A stretch of 64,000 nt of DNA from Scilla litardierei (lineage: Eukaryota; Streptophyta; Magnoliopsida; Asparagales; Asparagaceae): contig CM061142.1 of NCBI GenBank assembly GCA_030789695.1, positions 605,749,659 through 605,813,658 on the forward strand. Direction: 5' to 3'. This document shows, one piece after another, positions 30,801 to 42,880 of the stretch. Within the stretch, counting starts at the first letter, position 1. The number at the start of each line of letters is the position of its first letter. The notes beneath the pieces were generated by a model, which was given only the letters and a program-made list of their open reading frames with translations, had not been told where the DNA came from and searched no databases. The position numbers and the translations under genes were made by a program.

Positions 30801-32273
30801 TTAAGAGAAATAGATAGCGTTTTTATTTGGTTTTCTTGAATAGATAAAGTAAAATAATTGAAAAAGATATAGTTGGGTTGCCTCCCGAAAGCATTCCTCG
30901 AGGAGGCATGTCTCCTCTCGCCCGATTGGTTCTCCTGCTCTGTACGGTTTAATCATCTGGCCGTTTACTTTGAAATTGCCATTCCTCCCTTCGAGCTCTA
31001 CGGCACCCCCCAGAGGTAAACTTACTATCTTGTAGGGGTCGGACCACCTTGATTTTAATTTCCCAGGGGAGAAGCGTAATCTTGAATTGTAGAGGAGTAC
31101 CTGCTCACCGACATCATGGCGAACCACCGTGATGTTCCTGTCATGATAGGCTTTGGTCCTCTCCTTATATATCTTTGCATTCTCATAGGCGTGTCGTCGG
31201 ATTTCGTCAAGGTCGTCGCTGTGCAAGGCTCGCCTCGTGACGGCACTCTGGTAGTCAAAGTTCATTTTCTTTACTGCCCAATACGCTCTGTGTTCCAATT
31301 CTACTGAAAGGTGGCAAGCTTTTCCATACACTAGTCTGTAGGGGTTGTCCCGATGGGAGTTTTGAATGTGGTGCGATATGCCCAAAGAGCGTCGCCCAAC
31401 TTGTGTGACCAATCTTTCCTCGAGGTGCTCACCGTCTTCTAGGATGCCTTTGATTTCCCTGTTGGACACCTCCCCTTGGCCACTTGTTTGAGGGTGATAA
31501 GCCAGGGCAACCTTGTGATGAACTCCATATTTCTTGAGCATCGCCTCGAACTTATTCTCGATGAAATGGCTCCCTCCATCACTTATGATTGTTCTGTGGA
31601 CTCCAAAACGGGGAAAGATTGTATTCTTGAATAATTTGGCTACTACCCTTGAGTCGTTCGTCGGGGTGGCTATGGCCTCCACCCACTTCGAGATGTAATC
31701 AACAACAACCAAGATGTACTTATTGCCGTTACTCGATGGAAAAGGTCCCATGAAGTCAACGCCCCAACTGTCGAATAATTCTATCTCCAAGATTCCCTGA
31801 AGGGGTGTTTCATTCTTTTTCGTGATGTTTCCCATTCTTTGGCATCTATCGCATTTTCTGATGTATTCATTCGCATCTTTAAATATGGTGGGCCAATAGA
31901 AGCCACTTTGGAGGATTTTTGCCGTGGTTTTGGTGACGGCTGCATGTCCCTCGCATGGTTGACTGTGGCAATGCGATATGATGGAGGTCACCTCTTCCTT
32001 TGGGATACATCGTTTGATGATCCCGTCGGCGCATGTTCTAAATAGGTATATGTCATCCCAAAAGTAGCTCTTGGCGTCTTGTAAGAATTTCCTCCTCGAG
32101 TAAGTCGCCAATCCTTGCGAGACTATGCTGCTTACCAAGTAGTTCACTATATCTGTGTACCAAGGGGCTTCAGAGGAGTTCGTTGCAAATAACTGTTCGC
32201 CAGTGAAAGAATCATCAATTGGCAAACTGTCATCCCCGTGATTTTGAATTAACCGTGACAGACGGTCTGCCAC
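30801..32273 (-). pseudogene. E5 integrase, gypsy type, frame-damaged
   Basis: A 490-codon open frame that begins in the RNase H/integrase connection and covers integrase. The zinc-binding region spans about residues 101-144 (histidines in [10 protein letters not shown], cysteines in CDRC). The catalytic triad is visible as D173 (GVDFMGP), D232 (IISDGG) and E268 (SGQGE). Residues about 279-309 read as out-of-frame sequence and normal Athila-like sequence returns at [12 protein letters not shown], so two compensating indels must flank 31347-31439. The enzyme would insert element cDNA into chromosomes in the nucleus. The frame is open, but the element lacks gag and has stops upstream. Confidence 0.9.
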
Positions 32274-32991
32274 TATATTCTCCGCTCCTTTCTTGTCCTT
32301 GATCTCAATATCAAATTCTTAGAGGAGGAGGACCCACCGTATCAAGCACGATTTTGCATCCTTCTTGCTCAATAGGTATTTCAGTGCTGCATGGTCCGTG
32401 TGGATAATCACTTTAGACCCCCAGAGGTACGATCTGAACTTCTCGATAGAATAAACCACGGCAAGCAGCTCCTTCTCCGTAGTGGTGTAGTTCTTTTGAG
32501 CGTCATCCAGAGTCTTACTAGCATAATATATAGCATGAAGCTTTCCTCCTTTCCTTTGGTAAAGGATGACCCCCACTGCTTGGTCACTAGCATCGCACAT
32601 CATCTCAAATGGTAGATTCCAATCTGGCGGCTTTATAATTGGGGCTGAGACGAGAGCTTCCTTTAACCTGTTAAAAGCTGCCAAGCAGGCGTCAGTAAAC
32701 AAAAAAGGAGCGTCTTTGGCGAGGAGCTCCGTGAGAGGGAGGGCGAGCAATGTTAGAGAAATCCTTTATGAAGCGGCGGTAAAAACCTGCATGCCCGAGG
32801 AAACAACGGATACCCTTAAGGTTAGTATGAGGCAGTAAACTCTTGATGACTTCGACCTTGGCTTTATCAATCTTGATTCCCTTAGAGGTGATGACATGGC
32901 CAAGAACAACCCCTTCTATCATCATGAAATGACACTTCTCCCTATTTAGGGTTAAGTTATTATCATGACACCATTCTAAAACTTTGGACAA
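32274..32991 (-). pseudogene. E5 RT connection and RNase H, gypsy type, broken
   Basis: From 32991 the frame encodes the end of RT (thumb and connection). After a frameshift near 32740 it continues with RNase H ([56 protein letters not shown]). A stop at 32319-32321 separates it from integrase. RNase H would degrade the RNA strand of the replication intermediate. Residue patterns are typical of plant Athila/Tat pol. Confidence 0.88.
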
Positions 32992-33000
32992 ATTGGCTAG

Positions 33001-33800
33001 TCAATCATCAAACTCGGTGCCATAAACGGAGAAATCGTCCATGAAGACTTTCATAATGTTTTTGATGAAATCCGAGAAAATAGACGTCATGCACCTTTGA
33101 AATGTGGCAGGTGCATTACATAGCCCAAACTGCATTCTTTGGTAGGCGAATGTGCCATATGGACATGTGAACATAGTCTTTTCTTGGTCTTCTCGATGCA
33201 ATGTGATTTGGAAGAACCCGGAGTATCCATCTAGGTAACAAAAATATTTGTGTTAGGCTAAACGCTCAAGTATTTGGTCAATGAATGTTAGAGGATAATG
33301 GTCTTTTCTGGTGACTTTATTGAGTTTCCTATAGTCGATACACATACGCCAACCAGTGACAGTTCTAGTGGATATTAGCTCATCTTTATCGTTTCTAACA
33401 ACGGCCATGCCCCCTTTCTTGGGGACTAGCTGCACAGGGCTAACCCATTTACTGTCGGAAATGGGATAGATAATGTCGGCCTCTAATAACTTCAAAACCT
33501 CCTTCTTCACTACCTCCTTCATGTTGGGATTTAATCGTCTTTGAGGCTTAATAGAAGTGGCGTCCTTATCCTAAAGGTGAATCCTATGGGTGCATATGGT
33601 TTCACTGATGCCCTTTAGGTCAGCGATGATATACCCTATTACCTTTCTATTGGATCTAAGGATTTTTAGGAGGCTTTCTAATTGTGGCTCGATGAGGGCT
33701 GCATTGACGATGATGGGGTATGTGGAATTCTCTCCCAAGAAAGCATATTTCAAAATAGCAGGAAGATGTATTAGTTCTACCTGAGGGGGTGTTATACCCC
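33001..33800 (-). pseudogene. E5 reverse transcriptase, Athila-like, broken
   Basis: The order on the minus strand is: a pre-RT connection (IADLKGISETICTHRI, near 33610); fingers and palm (KWVSPVQLVPKKGG, TGWRMCIDYRKLN); and then, after a stop at 33253-33255, FTCPYGTFAYQRMQFGLCNA and the active site FMDDFSVYG near 33030. A second stop lies at 33001-33003. It would copy element RNA into DNA in the virus-like particle. Sequence motifs clearly place it with Athila-like gypsy RT. Confidence 0.9.
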
Positions 33801-34663
33801 CCATCATCGCTTTCCTGTGAGAATGATGCATCCCCAATTGTCGGTTCAGAAGCTGGAAACTCTTCGTTGGCAGGATTATAGGATGAGCAGGGAGATGATG
33901 GTACGTCATGGCAAATGTCTGCAGATTCTGTTTCCATAGCGCACCTGTCAATAGGGGTAAATTACTCAAGTACGCATTCGCTATCGAGCATAGAGTTAGG
34001 AGAACTTCCCTGGTCGATGTTGTTCTATACTGGTTCGGAATCTGTGTATCCCTCGCAGACGTGTTCTTCACATGTCGCAGTCTGTGGGATGCTGTCATTG
34101 TAGAAGCGTAGGGTGTCTCCCTCGTATTGCACGTAGACTCCGTCAGCGATGAGGACGCCATCCAAGGTATCTGCATTGTGGAAGGCGTTCGCGATAAAAA
34201 CTAAGAGTTCTTGTGTAACCGGGTCGTCTGTTGGGAATTCCACTGGACCATGGGCCCATACATCAGCTACTACACTTTCCATTATACTCAATAGCTGGGA
34301 ATCTTTCAGTGGCTCCAATTGACGATTCTCTCTCCAGCTTGCGTCAACAGGTAGGGCTTCAATAGTCTGGAGGAACTTCACGTCCCCTTCGAAGCTTATG
34401 TGAATGTCGCCCTCAATGGTACCTGCATCAGAAACCTTGTTCATTATATGATCCATGACCATTTGCTGATTTATATTACCTGTCACATAGGTTCATGATC
34501 CGATAAACCAAACTGCATCAATCAATTCCCTAGCTGCACATTCGATCATGGCTTCATCCATGCGAGAGTCCTGGAGACCATGTAGATGATACGGAGAAAA
34601 TCTAACCTCATCTGAGTCACTGTCAGACTCACTGGTCCATTGTACTTGCATCACCATTTCCAT
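33780..34663 (-). pseudogene. Unrecognised acidic ORF in place of gag/protease in E5
   Basis: One reading frame on the minus strand, from a methionine at 34663 to about 33780, is open except for stops near 34490, 34025 and 33965. Its predicted product is rich in Asp, Glu and Ser (for example SESDSDSDE, FEGDVKF, PTDDPV) and lacks the basic character, zinc knuckle and D-S/T-G protease motif expected here. It then shifts frame into the RT connection. Only about 1 kb separates the PBS from RT, too short for gag plus protease. I do not recognise the family. Confidence 0.55.
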
Positions 34664-34817
34664 CGCGTCTGATTTCTTAAGTATGATCACTAACTGGAGG
34701 AAGATGTTAGTAGCGAGGTAGCAATAAAAAGAGAATAAAAAGGGTGGAAGGATAGGAAATGACAAGATTCGCTAGCAAACTCTTCAAAATAAAATAAACT
34801 GAGATACACCGTAACCG

Positions 34818-34835
34818 TCCCTGGCAACGGCGCCA
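34818..34835 (-). other. E5 primer-binding site, Athila/Tat type
   Basis: The minus strand reads TGGCGCCGTTGCCAGGGA, six bases from the LTR end. Confidence 0.9.
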
Positions 34836-34841
34836 AAAACT

Positions 34842-36128
34842 TGACGCACCCCGAACTTACACCTAAATTCAACCTAGCAGTGTCACAATCGCTAGACGTA
34901 GTATGGCTCCTGGGTGTTAGTCTGGGTTCTATCCACAAGCGGACGGTGTTCAAATTGTAGTATAAAAGGTTATCAAATCCCACATGGATAGTGACAGTGT
35001 ATTTAAGGTCTCAGATTATTTTTGGATCTCAGAGTGAGATAGCAATCGGTTTAGAAAAATTGGTTGTGATGATGTTGTTGGCTCGATAATAAAGGAAACT
35101 AGGGTCTTAGGGATCGCCGCTAAGATCGTCGGAGGTTGATGTAAGAATGTGATCCTTACGTTGCATTAGGTTTAGAGGATTGATCTCCCAATTCATACCA
35201 TTCTCGTAGGTTAGAATTTGGAGGTATTTGGTGGCTCTCATTGACGCAATGGCGGTAGACGTCAATGTAGTGATATAGTTCGTCGGTGTATCCCCTCAAG
35301 GCACGAGCCGGGCACGGTCACGAGCATTGGTTGGATCCGCTAATTTCCCTATTTAAATCCCAAGGATACTCCTTAAGCTCCAATTCCACCGACCGTGGGC
35401 ATAATCTCAGCACGAGTTATCCTAGGGATTCGGATGGATTGACCGAAATACTTCCCTTTATTCCCAATACAACCTAGAGATCCAGATCTACATCTTTTTC
35501 CTAGTGTCTTAGGGCTAACCCATCGACCCTAGAGGAGACTACTCACACATAGTGATTATGACGAATAAAAATACAATTTTAATAAGAGAAAATATTGTAG
35601 CAATTGGATCGAGCAAGAACTGAATAACTTACTTATCGAAGAGGAGAAAGAACAATAACCAATAGCTATCCCAAGAGATTCTGTAGATTCCAAAGTGCAA
35701 AGAACAATAGACATAAATTTCTCCCAAAAATAATTTAATTATCCAAACACTAGATCTAGATCTACCAACGTTTTTCAATCTCCTCTCCCTCTCAAACGTA
35801 ATTCAAAAAACATACAAAAACTGAGCTCCCTTGATTTCTTCTCCAAGATCCGCTCTTCACTCTCGCTTCGCGCATCCATCTAGGGCCCACCAAAAAATCC
35901 CAAAATTAACCTGCATTATCGTCGACCGAGTCAGTGACTCGGTCGAGCAGAACCTTGCTCGACCGAAAGGATCCAGGCTGCTTAATCGAGCAGCCCACTT
36001 GCTCGGTCGAGTTTGTCAGTGGATCGAACTTCTTCAAAAATGTCGTTCTGTCTACTCGGCCCGACTAGGCCTTGCTCGGTCAAGTCTCCATCTGACTCGG
36101 TCGAGCAAGTCCAGCTTGGTCGAGTAGG
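34842..36128 (-). repeat. E5 5' LTR, left part
   Basis: Starts TGACGCACCC. It is interrupted at 36128 by the SIRE element within an inverted-repeat array (35930-36125, GCTCGGTCGAG variants) and resumes at 55566. Total LTR length is about 1.72 kb. Confidence 0.9.
35930..36125. repeat. E5 LTR inverted-repeat array, left part
   Basis: About seven GCTCGGTCGAG-like arms, for example GACTCGGTCGAGCAG near 35937 and GCTCGGTCGAG near 36001. The array continues on the other side of the SIRE insertion at 55599-55700. Confidence 0.85.
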
Positions 36129-37947
36129 TGTAGGGGATCCTGTCTATGGAGAAAACACTAGAAGGGGGTTGAATATTGTTTAAGCAATTTAAAACGATTG
36201 TTACACCAAATTAAAACGCTAACCAACAATAAAGTGCGGAATTAGAAATGAACCCAAATAAGAAACAAATGCAAACACAATTATGTTTCTAGGGTTCAGA
36301 TTACCCAAGTCACTTCCCGACTTGTTCCCGGTAATCCTACGTCCCTTCCACCAGGATACCTCCAGATACTCAAGTTAGAACCCTAACTTGAAGTTTCCTT
36401 AGAAACCCACTTGTAGCAACCCTACAAGTGAAATCGAATACAATCGATGTCCTTGACTCCCACAACTTGGGAGCAAGCAAACCGCTCTCACAACCCGAGA
36501 GCAAATTCAATATACGAAAATAATGAAATCTGAAAGCAACACTTACAAACACCTATGCCTTGAAGTAGAACTTGAAGGAGTGGTGTGTTGTGTGTTGAAG
36601 ACTCTCTTGGAAGAGAGTAGAAAGCCCGTTCTCTTGACTGCACCAATTTCCTAGAGGATCACTCTTTGGTTCTAGGTTGGAGAGCAAGAGATCAAAGATT
36701 TGGAATTCTTAGGGCTTTGGATTTGAGAGCTTTTAAACTTTAGAATCAAAGCTTGAGATGAAAACTTGGAAGAATTAGTAACCTCTTAATGGAACAGTAG
36801 AAGCCACAATTATAGGTTTCTCAAATCCACAGAATAGTTTAGGCAAAAACTCTTTTGGAATCCGTGAGAAAATTCTCAACGGATAGAGTCTGAACTCGTG
36901 ACAGTCGACTGTTGAAGAAACCACAGTCGACTGTTGCACAGTCAGCAAGGGTAGGTAAGAATTCATAACGGTAACTTACCATGTGGACAGACTACTGATG
37001 AAGCAAAGACAGTCGACTGTTAAACCAACATGCGACTGTAAATCCTTCTACATGTGACTGGCCGAGAGTTGGTAAGCAGAATGAAATCTAAAAATCCTGT
37101 AAGATAACAGGACAGACAACTGATGCAGATAATATAGTCGACTGTTAATCAGAACAGGCGACTGTAAATTCTTATACAGACGAATGTAAAATACCTTGAG
37201 AATTTCCAGAGAGCAGAGTCAATAAGTTGGCTAACAGACAGACGACTGTTGTAGCATACACAGTCGACTGATCCAAGGAACAGGCGACTGTATATTCAAC
37301 AATAGTCGACTGGCCGTAAGAGTCAGATCAACGAAGTTTTGGGCAAAAGATAGACATGCGACTGATATACAAAACACAGTCGACTGTCACAAGGAAATGC
37401 GCATGTGAATCATTCATTAGTATCTTGTGAGAAATAAATAGAGAGGCCCAAAACTAGATTGTTAAAAGCTTGTGCATAACAGGCGACTGTCGAACAAAAC
37501 AGAGTCGACTGTTTTTGAGTCAGACGATTGTAAAACGTTCAGCAGTCGACTGTTATAAACAATCCAAGCACAATCTCTAAAGAAATGGATTGTGGTCAAA
37601 GGACAAATGATCTAATAATTTCCTAAGATAGAAATGATGATGTGTGTGAGTGTTCCATCAATGTTCTACTTCTAAGCTACATACTAGAAGAGATAAAAGA
37701 AAATTACATTGACGAATTCTCTCTTATATCCATCGTATGAGCTTGAAGACTTCATGGAGCTTCAGTCATCATCTACGATCATCCAATCCATGTCATTTGC
37801 CTTCAATCAACTTTGAGTGTCATCCATTGCAAGTAGATCCTCATAATTAGCTTAGACAATGGATTAACTACAAAATAGGGGATTAGTCACAAGTATTAAT
37901 GTTTGCTCATCATTAACACCAAGTAGGGAGAAGTCCAATACACAACA
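36129..37947 (-). repeat. SIRE 3' LTR (1819 bp)
   Basis: Starts TGTAGGGGATCC and ends CACAACA. It carries an array of CAGTCGACTG motifs and half-motifs (36899-37560). In the sense direction a weak TATA-like CTATAATTG lies downstream at about 36810. Confidence 0.92.
36899..37560. repeat. SIRE LTR inverted-repeat array (CAGTCGACTG type)
   Basis: Palindromic ACAGTCGACTGT and one-arm variants (GCGACTGT, AGACGACTG) occur about every 25-40 bp over 650 bp. A matching array is in the 5' LTR at 54515-55165, and a third lies inside the element at 40811-41155. Confidence 0.9.
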
Positions 37948-37961
37948 TTCTCCCCCTTTTT
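37948..37961 (-). other. SIRE polypurine tract
   Basis: The minus strand reads AAAAAGGGGGAGAA immediately before the 3' LTR. Confidence 0.9.
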
Positions 37962-38586
37962 GATGATGACAAACAAACATAAACAAAAAGATAAATAATT
38001 GTGCTTACGAAAACTTACTCCTCCTACATAGATGCCAATCAAGTTAGTCAACAAATAATAGGACATCTACATATCAATTGAAGCAAATGAGTAGGATACG
38101 TATGATTTTAAATTAAGAAATCTAGGAATTAATATCCCTATTCAATGTAATCTTACTCCCCCTGAATCTAAGGCAACTTCAATTTTAGATTCAAAGTGTT
38201 AGAACATACTTAGCACATCCATTATGAATCTTGTATGTTTATTTCTCTCCACCTATGGCATTATCCAAAAAGGTGGGAGTAAATAACAACAACAATAATA
38301 GTGCTAAATACTAACTAACAACAATCAAGGAGTAAAAAGATATGTGGAATCAAAAAATAATCTCATAAAAGCACATCACATACTTATGTGAATAGAGGAA
38401 TTGAAGTCCAATATCAACATTTTAGATATACGAAACAAAAAATAGTTTCAAAAATGCATCACAACAGAGATAGCATGAATAAACCAATGTCAAATCCTAT
38501 ATAGTCTCACAAGCACATCATAAGAGAATAAATCATTAAAGGAGACAATGAGGCAATCATCACACAGATAAGATAATCAATTTTAC
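37962..38586 (-). other. SIRE 3' untranslated region
   Basis: AT-rich and non-coding. It lies between the extra ORF and the PPT and is interrupted by a SINE-like insertion. Confidence 0.6.
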
Positions 38587-38922
<336 letters not shown>

Positions 38923-39116
38923 GATGTGAGTACATAGCAAACGGACATCAACATCTCCAACCAAAAAAATACATCCATCATGATCACACAAAAATACATC
39001 ATGATGCCAAAAGTACATATCACATCAAGTATCTATCATAACATCAGCATACATCAAAAAATCCATCATACATCAAAGTACAACCATCACCAAGCTAACA
39101 CCGCACAAACACCTAT

Positions 39117-40496
39117 CTAAGAGTGAGCGTCTCCAAGGGCTGCAGAAGAAGAAGCAGGCTCTGTGACAGCAGGTGTATCCTCTGGAGGAGGGTCAGAAGG
39201 AGCAATAGTAGCAGCATCAACAGAATCCTGAGTAGAAGCTACACCAGGATGCTCAACGACATCAGTGGGCTGAGAAGGCACATGAGGCTGGGAAACAAAC
39301 TGTCTCAGATCCTTAGGGAAGGGTATTCCCTGATGGAGGAAAGAGAGAGACATCAATCTGTAAAGTCTAGAGACCATCTCCAAAAGAATATCACGAGATG
39401 GTGGAGCTGAGGTGGAAGGTAGGTCAGCTGGAGGAATAGTGGAGGAGGACGAAGTTGATGCGTTGAGGAGAGGACCAAAGGGCATGGGCTCATAACGAGA
39501 CAAATCAATACCAAAATGTCGGAAGACAAGATTCAAAAGACCACCGTAAGAAATGTGAGCGGAGAAAGAAGTAAACTCGACCTTGTCAATCCTGTCAAGG
39601 AGGACACCGGCCTAATTCACGGACATCCCAGAGAAAATCGCATACATACACTTCAGAATATCCTGAGACGGCTGGTCAGATGATCCATACCTCGGCAGGA
39701 TGTTGGACTTCACCACTAGGTGAACTGCCCAACCTCTAGCAGAAAACATAGATGACCTGACACCCGAATCCAGGGCTAAAGGTATCTCACGAAATATATC
39801 CCTAAGGACAGAGGGGTCAAGCTCGTCAATATCAGAAATGGATATATCATAAGGAAGAGAACCGGTAGAGGGAATCCTAAGAATGGTCCCTAAGAGTGTG
39901 GGAGTAATCTGAATGTGGGTTCCCTGAACAACGGTGTCAAGAACACCGGTGGAAGAATACTCACCGCGAACACGGTTAGCATAGAAGAGCTTAACCAGAA
40001 ATGGATAGGCTCGAGGGGACTCGCTCTGAGAGAAGCGAAAAAGATCGGCCAAGTGGGTAGCCGAAAGAATGTCAGAAAGTCTCTCAGCAGTAAAGGCAGG
40101 AAAAGCAATGTACCGCTCCCTAAGAAGATTGATCCCTAGGAGAGAGTGAAACTTTGCCAAACAAAAATCATCTCGTCAAAGAGGAACTATGGGATCAGTA
40201 GGGGATACGACAGGAGGATCTTCTCCAGCGCTCGAATCAGAAGCAGACTGATGGGAAGCGGCAGTAGTAGGCTCATTGATGATAACACTAATGGGCTTCC
40301 GCTGACGCATGAACAGGGGCTGAGCGTCGGAAGAAGATGCAGAAGGAGAATATCCCTGCGAAGAAAAATGCACCGGAGACTCGGCATGTTTGGTTCGGGC
40401 TTTGTAGGGTTTCTTCTTCTTGGCAATAGGTTTCTTGGGTGCCCTAGGTCTCTTAGAAGCAACAATTTTCTCCTTTCCCTTGGTTTTGGGAGCCAT
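39117..40496 (-). pseudogene. SIRE extra 3' ORF (plant transposon-protein-like domain)
   Basis: The probable start is the methionine at 40496 (MAPKTKGKEKIV), giving a lysine-rich basic N-terminus that could be a nuclear-localisation region. A Ser/Pro-rich linker follows. From about 40160 there is a ~180-residue region (RERYIAFPAFTAERL, GTHIQITPTLLGTILRIPS) like the domain often annotated 'putative plant transposon protein'. The tail is Ser/Thr/Pro-rich. Breaks: an early stop and frameshift at about 40176, and a stop at about 39612, after which the frame continues to 39117. Its position after RNase H matches the extra ORF of SIRE elements; its function is unknown. Confidence 0.7.
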
Positions 40497-40723
40497 GGAA
40501 ATGATAGAGAGAAACGATGGGCGAAGAAATCGAAAGACAAAAATCAAACGGAAGGCTTGAGAGAGAAACAAACCAAGTCGAGGAGATGCGAGGAAGCAAC
40601 GACGAAACGATCGACTTGCGAGGAGGAGGAGATCGACGGTAACGGCTGATAAAACGAGCGGGAAGACGAAGCGGTTCAATCGAAGGAGAGAGAAACGGAA
40701 GAGTCGAAATGAGCAGTCTCGAA

Positions 40724-40732
40724 CTATATAAG
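40724..40732 (-). promoter_or_regulatory. TATA-like box upstream of the SIRE extra ORF
   Basis: The minus strand reads CTTATATAGTTC. It lies about 230 bp upstream of the extra-ORF start and 80 bp downstream of the internal CAGTCGACTG array. The sequence resembles the TATA arrangement in the LTRs. Confidence 0.5.
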
Positions 40733-40810
40733 ATAGAGGGAATAAATCTGGGCCGTTGGATCAAAGAATCGATGGCTCGGATCAAAGCAGTGAACCGTCA
40801 CGAACAGTAG

Positions 40811-41155
40811 ACAGTCGACTGATGAACAAAAGTCAGTCGACTGGATGAAGTGAAAAGAATTAGTCTCAGGAAGACAGACAGTCGACTGTTGAGTAACATA
40901 CAGTCGTCTATCCGATGGACAGTCGACTGTACTATACACATAAGTCGGCTGACCGAGAATCAATAAATTTCATCAAAACGACAGAGAGCTCTGTAAAATT
41001 TCGACAGAGAGAACAGTCGCCTGATGACTAAAGTTCTGTTAAAATAACAGTCGAATGGAAAACTGTCATCAGTTGGCTGTGCAAAAAATACAAATTCTCA
41101 GATAAAGGTGATAGAGTAGGGCAGTCGACTGTCGAAGGAAAGACAGTCGTCTGTC
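40811..41155. repeat. SIRE internal inverted-repeat array (CAGTCGACTG type)
   Basis: Perfect ACAGTCGACTG or AGTCGACTGT words occur near 40811, 40833, 40879, 40920 and 41121, with one-arm variants between. It is the same motif as in the LTR arrays. It sits between the end of RNase H and the extra ORF. Confidence 0.88.
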
Positions 41156-41465
41156 CTGGTCCAAAAATGCACAGTGAGATACAAATCCAGAGAATAAGAA
41201 CACTCACCCTAGAACCTATACTCTAATCACAAACTCATCATAAAAACAATGTAATACGATAAATCGATCGAAACACAAATCTCTAAGAACAATCTCAAGG
41301 AAATCATGAAATCACATAAATCGCAATTGCCTTTCTTAAACACATATGAAATAAATCAAATCAAGAAAGACAATATGATTACATGAGCTCAAAAAGGTGT
41401 TATAACATGTATATTGAGCTTTTAGATTTCAGATTCACCCATAATTCCTAATTCTCCACGCAACC
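41156..41465 (-). other. SIRE spacer after RNase H
   Basis: AT-rich, non-coding spacer between the RNase H stop and the internal array. I see nothing else in it. Confidence 0.6.
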
Positions 41466-41954
41466 TTACAAATGAATCTTCTTTAAGAGGTTTTGGGGTT
41501 CAATGTACTCTAAGATGATGTCCTTCTTAGCTACATGATCATTTATAAAATGGTGTCTCACATCTATGTGTTTGGTACGGGAGTGGTGTACCGAATTCTT
41601 GGAAAGACATATGGCACTTTGGTTATTAACCATGATCGAGCAAGTATCACAGTTGACACCATAGTCCATAAGAGTGTGTCTCATCCAAAGAACTTGTGCA
41701 CATGCAAGACCTGCGACAATATATTCCGCTTCAGTCGTGGATAATGACACCGAATTCTGTTTCTTAGAAAACCAAGAAACTAAGGAATTTCCTAGAAAAT
41801 GGCAAGTGCCACTAGTACTTTTCCTGTCGGACTTGCATCCGACAAAGTCGGCATCACTATTTGAGATTAACTCATATGTGCTAGATTTAGGGTTAAGTAA
41901 CCCATAATCTAGAGATTGATTGAGATAACGAAATATTCGTTTAACCGAAATCAA
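41466..41954 (-). pseudogene. SIRE RNase H, Copia type
   Basis: A 162-codon frame with Copia RNase H motifs: DYGLLNPKS, SDADFVGCKSDRKSTSG, VSLSTTEAEYIVAG and the downstream HIDVRHHF near the end. D, E and D positions typical of the active site are visible. It belongs to the pol polyprotein and is separated from RT by a frame break near 41955. Confidence 0.9.
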
Positions 41955-42880
41955 GTGTCACTCCTTAGGTCTAGCTTGATATCTAGCACACAGGCATACG
42001 GAAAACATGATAGCAGGCCTACTAGCGGTTAAGTAAATTAAGCTACCGATCATACCTCGATATAGACGAACGTCTACATCTTTTCTGCTTTCATCCTTGT
42101 GTAGATGAGTAGTAGTACTCATGGGAGTCCTTTTGCTTGACGACGATTCCATCCCGAATCGCTTTATAAGCTCCCCTGTGTACTTTGTCTGATGTATGAA
42201 GGTGCCATTCTCCATTTGTCGAATTTGCAATCCAAGGAAATAGGTGAGCTCTCCCATGTGGCTCATCTCAAATTCATCCTTCATCGACTTAGAAAATTCT
42301 TAACAAAGATTAAAGTTAGTAGAACCAAAAATAATATCGTCTACATAAACTTGAATCAAGAGAATGTCATTTTCATTATCTTTAATGAAGAGTGTAGAAT
42401 CAACTTCTCCCATTTTAAAACCTAAATTCAAAAGAAAGGTCTTGAGTCGATCATACCAAGCTCTAAGAGCTTGAGTCGATCATACAATGCTTTCTTAAGT
42501 TTGAAAACATTATTTGGAAATTTTTCATGAATAAACCGGGTGGTTGTGAAACGTAAACTTCTTCATTGACAAACCCATTTAAAATGCACTTTTAACATCC
42601 ATTTGAAATAGTTTAAAATTCTTATGGGATGCAAAAGATAAAAGCAACCTAATAGCTTCTAATCTAGCTACAGGGGAAAAAAATTCTTCGAAATCAATAC
42701 CTTCCTCTTGCCGGTAGCCTTGAGCTACTAACCTTGCTTTGTTCCTTAGGATCACCTCGTTCTCATCCGTCTTGTTCTTGAAGATCCATTTGGTCCCAAT
42801 GACTTGGTGACCACTTGGAAGAGGAACGAGTTCCCAAACTTCATTTCTCTCGAATTGCATTAGTTCTTCTTCCATTGCCA
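41955..42880 (-). pseudogene. SIRE reverse transcriptase, Copia type, frameshifted
   Basis: RT begins inside the long frame ending at 42579 ([20 protein letters not shown], near 42820) and reaches FQMDVKSAF. There a one-base loss in a T run (about 42579-42583) shifts the frame. The active-site YVDD is at 42336-42347 in another frame, and the thumb region (MGELTYFLGLQIRQ) follows at 42284-41958. A 29-bp duplication around TTGAGTCGATCATAC (42437-42483) adds further damage. Confidence 0.9.
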
